Below, in pieces: positions 13,342-18,810 of a stretch of 18,810 nt of DNA (its first letter is position 1; every line of letters starts with the position of its first letter). Source of the stretch: Bacillota bacterium (GTDB lineage: Bacteria > Bacillota > Clostridia > Oscillospirales > Ethanoligenentaceae); the NCBI GenBank assembly GCA_023391835.1, contig JAEWAE010000003.1, positions 1 through 18,810 of the forward strand, written 5' to 3'. The notes beneath the pieces were generated by a model. That model was not told the DNA's origin and searched no databases. It saw only the letters and a list, made by a program, of their open reading frames with translations. The translations under genes were made by a program, and so were the position numbers.

Positions 13342-13896
13342 ATGGCTCCCATCAAACGTTCCGCTTTTTCGACCGACGCCATGGCCCGGATGGCGCTGTG
13401 CGCCGCGCTGATCGCCGTGTGCGCGTGGCTTTCTATCCCCGCGGTCGTACCCTTCACTCTCCAGACCTTCGGGGTATTCTGCACGGCGGGGTTCCTCGGG
13501 GGACGGCGGGGCACTCTCGCCGTGGCGGTCTATCTGCTGCTGGGGCTGACGGGGCTGCCGGTTTTCGCGGGCTTTTCCGCCGGGGCCGGAGCGCTTTTCG
13601 GCGCGAGCGGCGGGTATCTGCTGGGCTTTTTGCTGCTGCCGCCGGCCTACGCCCTGGTCACCGGGCGGCTCGGCACCGGGCCGTCGGCCATGACGCTGGG
13701 GATGCTGGCGGGTCTTCTGGCGGTCTATGCGGCGGGCACTTTGTGGTTCATGGCCGTCTATACCCGCACCACAGGCCCCGTCGCGCTGACTACCGTGCTG
13801 GGGTGGTGTGTGCTGCCCTTTATTCTGCCCGACCTTGCCAAAATGGCGGCGGCAATTCTGCTGGTGCGGAGGCTGGCGCGCTATGTCCGGCGTTGA
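13342..13896 (+). CDS. bioY: Biotin transporter BioY (ECF S component)
   Basis: 184 residues with about six hydrophobic segments. MARMALCAALIAVCAWLSIP, the signature VPFTLQTFGVFCTAGFLGG and RRGTLAVAVYLLLGLTGLPV, then FAGFSAGAGALFGASGGYLL are the conserved BioY core; a basic tail ends the protein. BioY is the biotin-binding membrane subunit of energy-coupling-factor transporters; the EcfA/EcfT energising module is not in the window, so it must use a shared one or work alone. Start ATG 13342 is set by AAAAGGAG at 13326-13333; a GTG inside that site is not the start. Repressed by BirA through the operator at 13236-13269. The next gene overlaps its last 14 bases. Confidence 0.95.
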   Translation: MAPIKRSAFSTDAMARMALCAALIAVCAWLSIPAVVPFTLQTFGVFCTAGFLGGRRGTLAVAVYLLLGLTGLPVFAGFSAGAGALFGASGGYLLGFLLLPPAYALVTGRLGTGPSAMTLGMLAGLLAVYAAGTLWFMAVYTRTTGPVALTTVLGWCVLPFILPDLAKMAAAILLVRRLARYVRR

Positions 13897-14302
13897 GCTG
13901 CACCCGCACCACGGGCTGTGCCTGCTTTTTTTCGAGGGCGAAGGATATTCGCCCGCATTCATCCGGGGCATGGAGGCGGTCGTCCGGCGGCTCACGGATG
14001 CCGTGCCCGTGCGGCTGACGTTCGATGCCGACACCGTCTGCCGCCTGTGCCCCCACCGCCGCGGACGCGGGTGCGACACATCGGAAAAGGTGCGGCGTTT
14101 CGACGCAGCCGTGCTCGCCGCCTGCCGGCTCCACGACGGTCAGGTGCTCCCATGGGGCGTGCTCCGCGACACGGTCCTGCGTGAAATCCTCCGCCCGGGC
14201 AGGCTCGGGGCAATATGCGGCGACTGCCAATGGGCGGAGGTCTGCCGATCGGCCGCGGCACGCCTGGCCGGGCCGGTCAGTCCGCGTCCAGACGCACGCT
14301 GA
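13883..14302 (+). CDS. DUF1284 family protein, putative iron-sulfur or metal binding
   Basis: 139 residues. Its opening LHPHHGLCLLFFEGEGYSPAF is the DUF1284 signature. Two cysteine groups stand out: C53-x2-C56-x7-C64 (CRLCPHRRGRGC) and C112-x2-C115-x5-C121 (CGDCQWAEVC), plus C13 and C81, suggesting one or two Fe-S or zinc sites. No enzymatic function is known to me. The ATG at 13883 lies inside bioY and the overlap is 14 bases, so translation is coupled to BioY and expression should follow biotin through BirA. The 3' end overlaps convergent birA by 26 bases. The tie to biotin is context only; an Fe-S protein is plausible because biotin synthase is an Fe-S enzyme, but bioB is not here. Confidence 0.8.
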   Translation: MSGVELHPHHGLCLLFFEGEGYSPAFIRGMEAVVRRLTDAVPVRLTFDADTVCRLCPHRRGRGCDTSEKVRRFDAAVLAACRLHDGQVLPWGVLRDTVLREILRPGRLGAICGDCQWAEVCRSAAARLAGPVSPRPDAR

Positions 14303-15248
14303 CTTCGCCGCTGCGGAGCGTCTGCCGACCGCCGGCTTCATCCTCGACGACCAGGCCGCCGTCCCGGTCGACGGCGACGGCTACCGCCTCCCGGAGCCGC
14401 CCGTTTTGCACAAAATGCACCCGCCGGCCCAGCACCACGGAATGGGCGCGGTAATCCGCCAGAAAGGATCGCTCCGCCAAGTCGGAGGTAAGCTCCACGA
14501 GCCGGCTGGCGATGCCGGCCACAAGCCGGCTTCGGGTCACGCCGCGCGGCTCCAGCGCCACGGCCGTATTCCGGATTTCCGCGGGGAAATCGGTGGTGCG
14601 GATGTTGAGACCGATGCCCACGATGACGCTCTCGACCCGGCGCTCCTCGAAACCGGTTACCGCTTCGGTGAGGATACCGGCCATCTTGCGCCCATCCAGC
14701 AGGATGTCGTTGACCCATTTGATCTGCGGCTTCCGGTCCGTAAGGGCTTCGATGGTACGGGTCACCGCCACGGCCGCGGCCAGCGTGATACACACGGTAT
14801 CCGCAAGGCTCTGCTCCGGGTGGAGGATCAGCGTCATATAAGCCCCCGTGCGGGGCGAATAAAACGAGTGGCCGCCGCGGCCCCGGCCTGCCGTCTGGGA
14901 GTCGGCCACGATCAGCGCGTCGCCCGTCTGCCCGGCCGCCAGACGCCGTTTGGCCTCGTCGTTTGTGGAATCGATCGTGGGGTAATAAAACACCGGCATC
15001 GCGGCGGCCCGGCCGGTCAGCTCCATCCGGATGCCTTCGGCGGAAAGGACGTCCGCCCCCTCCGCCAGTCGGTAGCCCCGGTTGGTGGCGGAAAGAACGG
15101 GGTATCCCTCCCGCCTCAGGGTGTTGACCGCCTTCCACACGGCGCTGCGCGAAACGCCGAGCCGCTGCGCAATCACCTGCCCGGAAAGATCATCCGACCG
15201 GCTTGCCTCCAGCTCCCGCAGGATCTTTTGCTTAAGTGACAGTTTCAT
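14277..15248 (-). CDS. birA: Bifunctional biotin protein ligase and biotin operon repressor BirA
   Basis: 323 residues. Residues ~1-65 form a winged helix (IAQRLGVSRSAVWKAVNTLR, wing GYPVLSATNRGYRL). The ligase domain follows with TIDSTNDEAKR, the biotinyl-adenylate loop QTAGRGRGGHSFYSPRTG, KWVNDILLDGRKMAGILTE and IVGIGLNI, then an SH3-like C-terminal domain. It attaches biotin to carboxylase or decarboxylase carriers, and the adenylate-bound form represses bioY. The start is ATG 15248 (MKLSLKQKIL), with GGAG 7 bases upstream. An in-frame ATG at 15281 lies upstream of the predicted -10 box, so it cannot be the start of this transcript. The 3' end overlaps DUF1284 convergently. Confidence 0.95.
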   Translation of the reverse strand: MKLSLKQKILRELEASRSDDLSGQVIAQRLGVSRSAVWKAVNTLRREGYPVLSATNRGYRLAEGADVLSAEGIRMELTGRAAAMPVFYYPTIDSTNDEAKRRLAAGQTGDALIVADSQTAGRGRGGHSFYSPRTGAYMTLILHPEQSLADTVCITLAAAVAVTRTIEALTDRKPQIKWVNDILLDGRKMAGILTEAVTGFEERRVESVIVGIGLNIRTTDFPAEIRNTAVALEPRGVTRSRLVAGIASRLVELTSDLAERSFLADYRAHSVVLGRRVHFVQNGRLREAVAVAVDRDGGLVVEDEAGGRQTLRSGEVSVRLDAD

Positions 15249-15271
15249 CTTCGCACTCCGTCTTTTTTCCC

Positions 15272-15300
15272 AGTATAGCATGCGGTGCCGGGGAGCACAA
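15272..15300 (-). promoter_or_regulatory. birA promoter
   Basis: On the minus strand: TTGTGC (complement of 15295-15300), 17 bases, TATACT (complement of 15272-15277) preceded by TGC, an extended -10. No BirA site is seen here, so birA itself appears not to be autoregulated by biotin. Confidence 0.7.
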
Positions 15301-15394
15301 GGCGCCGGCCGTTCACCCGCCCGCAGCCAGGCCCGTTTTCCGTTTTCCCCATATAAAATTTACAAACGCGATAGCCGGCGGCACCCCCGTGCGG

Positions 15395-15400
15395 TATAAT
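15395..15400 (+). promoter_or_regulatory. -10 box of the GH29 fucosidase gene
   Basis: A consensus TATAAT lies 53 bases before the ATG. At the expected distance upstream there is no good -35; a TTTACA at 15359-15364 is too far (30 bases). The promoter may therefore need an activator, which would suit an inducible glycosidase. Confidence 0.5.
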
Positions 15401-15453
15401 CAAAGCGGACGATTCCCCGTATGGGAGCGTGTGAAAAGAACGGAGGTTTCCCA

Positions 15454-16827
15454 ATGATCCCGTTTATAAAAGAAGTGGCCCATGTCAAACCGTCCCCGGA
15501 GCAGCTCGGCTGGTTTGAAACAGGCATGTATGCCTTTATTCATTTCGGGGTGAATACCTTCACCGATTCCGAATGGGGCAATGGCACCGAGGACGAATCC
15601 GTATTCCGCCCGACCCGGCTCGACTGCGACCAGTGGGTACGGGCCATCCGCGCGGCGGGGCTCAAAGGCATGGTGCTCACTGCCAAGCATCATGACGGTT
15701 TTTGTCTCTGGCCGTCTAAATGCACCGCCCACAGCGTCAAAAGCAGCCCCTTCCCCGGCGACGTGGTGAAGGAGGCGGCCGACGCCTGCCGCCGCGGCGG
15801 TATCCGGTTCGGATTCTATCTTTCCCCCTGGGACCGCAACTCCCCGCTTTACGGCACGACGGCCTATAACGATTATTTCTGCGACCAGCTCACCGAGCTG
15901 CTGACCCAATACGGCGACATTTTCTGCGTCTGGTTTGACAACGCCTGCGGCGAAGGCCCGATCGGCAAAAAGCAGGTCTACGACTTCCCGCGTTACATCC
16001 GGCTCATCCGGCAATATCAGCCCCATGCCGTGATTTTCAACGACTTCGGTCCCGACATCCGCTGGTGCGGCAACGAGGCGGGCAAGGCGCGCCACGCCGA
16101 ATGGGCCGTCGTGCCGGGCGAGCTGTGCCGCTACAGCCCGGCGCAGACCGGCCCCGGCCCCCTGGCGGGGGAAGGGGATCTTGCCTGGCTTTACAACACC
16201 GACGCCCAATTGGGCGCGCTCCCGAATATTTTATATTCCAAGGGTCTGACCTTCACGCCCGCGGAAATCGACACCTCCATCCGGCCGGGATGGTTCTGGC
16301 ACGCAAACGAGCAGCCCCATTCGCTGGCGCACCTGATGGAAGTGTATCTTGCCTCCTGCGGCTCCAACGCCTGCCTGAATCTGAACGTACCGCCCGACCG
16401 GGAGGGGCGGATCGACGAGCGGGATGCGGCGCGTCTGGCCGAATTCGGCGCGCACATCCGCCGGGATTTCGGCACACCCATCCCGGCCGCCGTGCAAAAA
16501 GCGGCCGGCGGATACCCCACCCAACCCCAATACACGATCACCTTCGACCGGCCGCGGAAGGATTTCCGCTACCTGGTGCTCCGGGAGGACATCGCTCAGG
16601 GGCAGCGGGTGGAAAGTTTCCAGGTCTTCGGCAACTTCGAGGGTGGACGGCAGTATCCGCTTTTCCAGGGCACCGCCGTCGGCAACTGCAAGATATGCCC
16701 CCTGTGTTCCCCGCTGGAGGCACAGAATCCGCTGCTGTTTGCGGATATTCCGCCCTTCCGGCAGCTGACGGTCAAAGTCACCGCCGCGCGGGACGAAGTG
16801 ATCATGCGGGATATTCAGGTCTTCTGA
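15454..16827 (+). CDS. Alpha-L-fucosidase, glycoside hydrolase family 29
   Basis: 457 residues. The family barrel opens with QLGWFETGMYAFIHFGVNTF and SEWGNG, then LKGMVLTAKHHDGFCLWPSK and GIRFGFYLSPWDRNSPLYG, all strongly GH29. The nucleophile is D162 in CVWFDNACGEG. GSNACLNLNVPPDREGRID marks the end of the barrel, followed by a ~110-residue beta-rich C-terminal domain. No single clear acid/base residue can be assigned, which is common in this family's more divergent, linkage-specific subgroup. No signal peptide, so it would act inside the cell on imported fucosylated oligosaccharides. Start ATG 15454 has CGGAGG at 15441-15446; an in-frame ATG 33 bases upstream has no ribosome site. It is a single-gene unit ending in a bidirectional terminator. 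Confidence 0.92.
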   Translation: MIPFIKEVAHVKPSPEQLGWFETGMYAFIHFGVNTFTDSEWGNGTEDESVFRPTRLDCDQWVRAIRAAGLKGMVLTAKHHDGFCLWPSKCTAHSVKSSPFPGDVVKEAADACRRGGIRFGFYLSPWDRNSPLYGTTAYNDYFCDQLTELLTQYGDIFCVWFDNACGEGPIGKKQVYDFPRYIRLIRQYQPHAVIFNDFGPDIRWCGNEAGKARHAEWAVVPGELCRYSPAQTGPGPLAGEGDLAWLYNTDAQLGALPNILYSKGLTFTPAEIDTSIRPGWFWHANEQPHSLAHLMEVYLASCGSNACLNLNVPPDREGRIDERDAARLAEFGAHIRRDFGTPIPAAVQKAAGGYPTQPQYTITFDRPRKDFRYLVLREDIAQGQRVESFQVFGNFEGGRQYPLFQGTAVGNCKICPLCSPLEAQNPLLFADIPPFRQLTVKVTAARDEVIMRDIQVF

Positions 16828-16849
16828 CCGGCCGAAATGTCACCCGCAC

Positions 16850-16895
16850 GATAAAACCGCCCGGGAACGGCCAGCCGTTCCCGGGCAATTTTATC
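16850..16895. terminator. Symmetric bidirectional terminator between GH29 and cstA
   Basis: A perfect 12-bp stem, GCCCGGGAACGG (16859-16870) and CCGTTCCCGGGC (16875-16886), with a CCAG loop. It is flanked by GATAAAA (16850-16856) and its inverse TTTTATC (16889-16895), so each strand has a U-rich tail. It ends transcription of both convergent genes. Confidence 0.9.
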
Positions 16896-16934
16896 ACAGA
16901 ATGCGTGTGTTTTACCTATCCAAAATGCCGGCAG

Positions 16935-18650
16935 TCACGGATTGCCCGCGCCCGCCCCGACGGATTCCGGCGCCGGTGCCGTCTCCTGCGGCTTTTCTTT
17001 GCCAAAAAGCCTCGAGAAACCGTGGAAAGCCACCATCACGCTCAACGCCAGCAGCAGCACGGCGACGATGAGCTGCAGCCCGTCGGTCAGGAACCGGAAG
17101 CCGCCGGTGACAAAAATCTTTTTGCAGATCGACACCACAGCCATCACCAGCGCGGTGAGCGTCACGGCCAGCATGGAAAACATCGGCACCCAGAGCATGA
17201 AGCCCTTGCGGTTGGTGGTCTTGAGGAAGACGGCCAGCGCGATGAGCACCAGCGCGCCGAGGAGCTGGTTGGCCGAGCCGAAGAGCGGCCAGATGTTATT
17301 GTAGCCGCCCAGTGAAAGCAGGAAGCCGAAGAAAAGCGTCAGCACCGTCGCCACATATTTGTTGGTGATGAATTTGGCAAAGGCGTTCTGCGGCTTCTCG
17401 CCGCTGCCGATGAAAAGCTCCTGCCACGACATCCGCCCGATGCGGGAAACCGTATCCAGTGTCGTCAGGGCCAGAGCCGACACACACATGGTCATGAAAC
17501 ACAGCGCGACTTTTTTCGGCAGCCCCATGGCGGTGAGGAAATTCGCCACTGCGGACGAAAAGATCACGAACGGGGTCTCATTCGGAAGTTTGCCGTGGGT
17601 GGCGACGGAGCCGGCCACCACGATGGCCACCACGGCCAGCAGGGATTCCACCAGCATGGCGCCATATGTGGTGGGCAGCATATCCTTTTCATTGCGGATC
17701 TGCTTGGAGGAAGTGCCCGAGGAAACCAGGCTGTGGAAGCCCGAGATTGCGCCGCAGGCGATGGTCACGAACAGCGTGGGGAACAGATACTTGCCGCCCA
17801 CGGTAAAACCCGTGAAGGCGGGCAGATTCATCGTCGGGCGGTTGACAATCACGCCGGCCACCGCGCAGATAATCATGGAAATAAGCAGATACGCGCTCAG
17901 ATAATCCCGCGGCTGCATCAGGATCCACATCGGCACCACCGACGCAACAAACGCATAGCAAAAAACGATCACCAGCCACGTCATCTTGCCCGCGTACATC
18001 GGGAACGCGATGCCAAGCGCCAGCATGGCGAAAAAGAGCGCCAGCCCTGTGACAAACATCACCACCGGTTTGGGTTTTGCAAATTTGAGAAAAAGCCCGA
18101 ACAGCACCGCACCGCCTATGTAGATCATCGAAATCGAGGCCGCGGCCGCGCTCGGGGTATTCAGCGCGCCGCCCGCCTTATAGCCGTTGAACGTCGTGGC
18201 GACGATATCTGCAAAGGCGGCGATGACCAGAAGTGAGAAGATCCATGAAAACGCGAGGAACAACTGCTTGCCGGCCTTGCCGATATAGCGCTCGATGATC
18301 AGGCCGATGGATTTGCCCTCGTTTTTCACCGAAGCATACATGGCGGTGAAATCCTGCACGGCGCCGAAAAACACGCCGCCGATCAAGATCCATAGCAGGG
18401 CGGGCAGCCAGCCGAAAACGGCTGCGATGATGGGCCCGGTCACCGGGCCGGCCCCCGCGATGGAAGAAAACTGATGGGCAAAGACAATGCCCTTGGGGGT
18501 CGGGATATAATCCTGCCCATCCTCATGGGTATAGGCGGGCGTTTTCGCCTTGGGGTCGATGCCCCACGTTTTGGCCAGCCATCGGCCGTAGACAAGATAG
18601 GCCACGATAAACACCGCGGCGGAAATCAGCACGATCGTGAGTCCGTTCAT
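16935..18650 (-). CDS. cstA: CstA-family carbon starvation protein, peptide/pyruvate-type transporter
   Basis: 571 residues with more than a dozen hydrophobic membrane segments. CstA hallmarks: LVYGRWLAKTWGID near the N-terminus, FAHQFSSIAGAGPVTGPIIA, GGVFFGAVQDFTAMYASVKN, GKSIGLIIERYIG, then HSLVSSGTSSKQIRNEKDM and LTTLDTVSRIGRMSWQELF. Relatives in enteric bacteria (CstA, BtsT) are about 700 residues and move peptides or pyruvate; this is the shorter form often found in Firmicutes. Start ATG 18648-18650 has AGGAGG (complement of 18661-18666) 10 bases away. The last ~25 residues are a proline/alanine/glycine-rich tail. It has no functional tie to the neighbouring glycosidase beyond possible use during carbon limitation. 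Substrate not predictable. Confidence 0.92.
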   Translation of the reverse strand: MNGLTIVLISAAVFIVAYLVYGRWLAKTWGIDPKAKTPAYTHEDGQDYIPTPKGIVFAHQFSSIAGAGPVTGPIIAAVFGWLPALLWILIGGVFFGAVQDFTAMYASVKNEGKSIGLIIERYIGKAGKQLFLAFSWIFSLLVIAAFADIVATTFNGYKAGGALNTPSAAAASISMIYIGGAVLFGLFLKFAKPKPVVMFVTGLALFFAMLALGIAFPMYAGKMTWLVIVFCYAFVASVVPMWILMQPRDYLSAYLLISMIICAVAGVIVNRPTMNLPAFTGFTVGGKYLFPTLFVTIACGAISGFHSLVSSGTSSKQIRNEKDMLPTTYGAMLVESLLAVVAIVVAGSVATHGKLPNETPFVIFSSAVANFLTAMGLPKKVALCFMTMCVSALALTTLDTVSRIGRMSWQELFIGSGEKPQNAFAKFITNKYVATVLTLFFGFLLSLGGYNNIWPLFGSANQLLGALVLIALAVFLKTTNRKGFMLWVPMFSMLAVTLTALVMAVVSICKKIFVTGGFRFLTDGLQLIVAVLLLALSVMVAFHGFSRLFGKEKPQETAPAPESVGAGAGNP

Positions 18651-18692
18651 TCTTCTCTCTCCTCCTCATTGCCCGGCGGATACAAAATCAAA

Positions 18693-18763
18693 ACCACGCG
18701 TTGAACGCGTGGTATGCACCAGCCCTAGAAGGGCATATTACTGACATGCGTCTTAAGACGCAT
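18693..18763. repeat. Three consecutive hairpins, possible end of an IS200/IS605-type element
   Basis: Within 71 bases lie ACCACGCGTT/AACGCGTGGT (18693-18713), GCCCT-AGA-AGGGC (18722-18734) and the 18-base palindrome ATGCGTCTTAAGACGCAT (18746-18763). Packed short imperfect and perfect hairpins without coding sequence are typical of the subterminal regions of IS200/IS605 elements, which transpose as single strands, and of their associated RNAs. The transposase would lie beyond the right edge. The hairpins are seen; the element name is inferred. Confidence 0.45.
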
Positions 18764-18810
18764 TGAAAAAATCTGCCAACCGCATTATCTTTACAGGCCG
18801 CCGCTAAAGC

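Noticed and set aside
14025..15239. A 404-codon open frame on the plus strand across birA
   Set aside because: It is the antisense shadow of birA, which shows clear HTH, ligase and adenylate-loop motifs; the plus-strand product has no recognisable domain.
15281..15281. An upstream in-frame ATG as the birA start
   Set aside because: It lies upstream of the predicted -10 box and has no ribosome site; the ATG at 15248 has GGAG at 7 bases and begins the conserved N-terminus.
16065..17315. A 416-codon plus-strand frame spanning the end of GH29 and the start of the cstA antisense region
   Set aside because: It crosses the bidirectional terminator and the 3' ends of two well-supported genes; repetitive Arg/Gly/His translation.
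1..18810. CRISPR array, tRNA, rRNA, riboswitch or phage/defence module
   Set aside because: No regularly spaced repeats, tRNA-like cloverleaf, known aptamer core or phage/defence gene was seen on either strand.

Overview
The window reads as a piece of chromosome from a GC-rich, anaerobic-type Firmicute (Clostridia). The evidence is strong AGGAGG-type ribosome sites, extended -10 promoters of the Gram-positive kind, a Firmicutes-type BirA operator in front of bioY, an araM gene inside the arabinose operon, and short intracellular glycosidases without signal peptides. The taxon is an inference; there is no rRNA or other marker gene here.

Region 1 (1-6090) is a set of glycan-degrading genes: the tail of a sulfatase, a GH28 pectinase-like beta-helix enzyme, a GH51 alpha-L-arabinofuranosidase (TTG start), a convergent winged-helix regulator with a large C-terminal domain, and, divergent from the regulator, a GH27 enzyme. 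The GH27 active site has Ile where alpha-galactosidases have Asp, which together with the arabinose setting points to a beta-L-arabinopyranosidase. Region 2 (6091-6681) is a long non-coding stretch holding the C-terminal remnant of a SIS-fold sugar-phosphate isomerase, a cluster of DnaA-box-like motifs, and a good promoter followed by an AraR-like operator.

Region 3 (6682-11889) is a tight araB-araA-araD-araM operon: ribulokinase, arabinose isomerase, ribulose-5-phosphate epimerase and glycerol-1-phosphate dehydrogenase. Regions 1 and 3 together would release L-arabinose in both furanose and pyranose form from imported pectin or arabinogalactan pieces and send it to xylulose 5-phosphate. No sugar transporter is present, so import must be encoded elsewhere.

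Region 4 (11890-13179) has a truncated yaaA remnant, a Bcp-type peroxiredoxin and a cysteine-rich DUF4186 protein. Region 5 (13180-15300) is a biotin locus: a BirA operator and promoter, bioY, an overlapping DUF1284 gene with two cysteine clusters, and convergent birA. Region 6 (15301-18810) has a GH29 alpha-L-fucosidase, a near-perfect bidirectional terminator, a CstA-family transporter on the minus strand, and a closing run of three hairpins that looks like the end of an IS200/IS605-type element.

No defence system, CRISPR array, tRNA or rRNA was found. The most interesting points are the predicted arabinopyranosidase, the candidate shared operator of the regulator and the GH51 gene, the two opposite gene remnants flanking the ara operon, the DnaA-box-like cluster, and the bioY-DUF1284 coupling.
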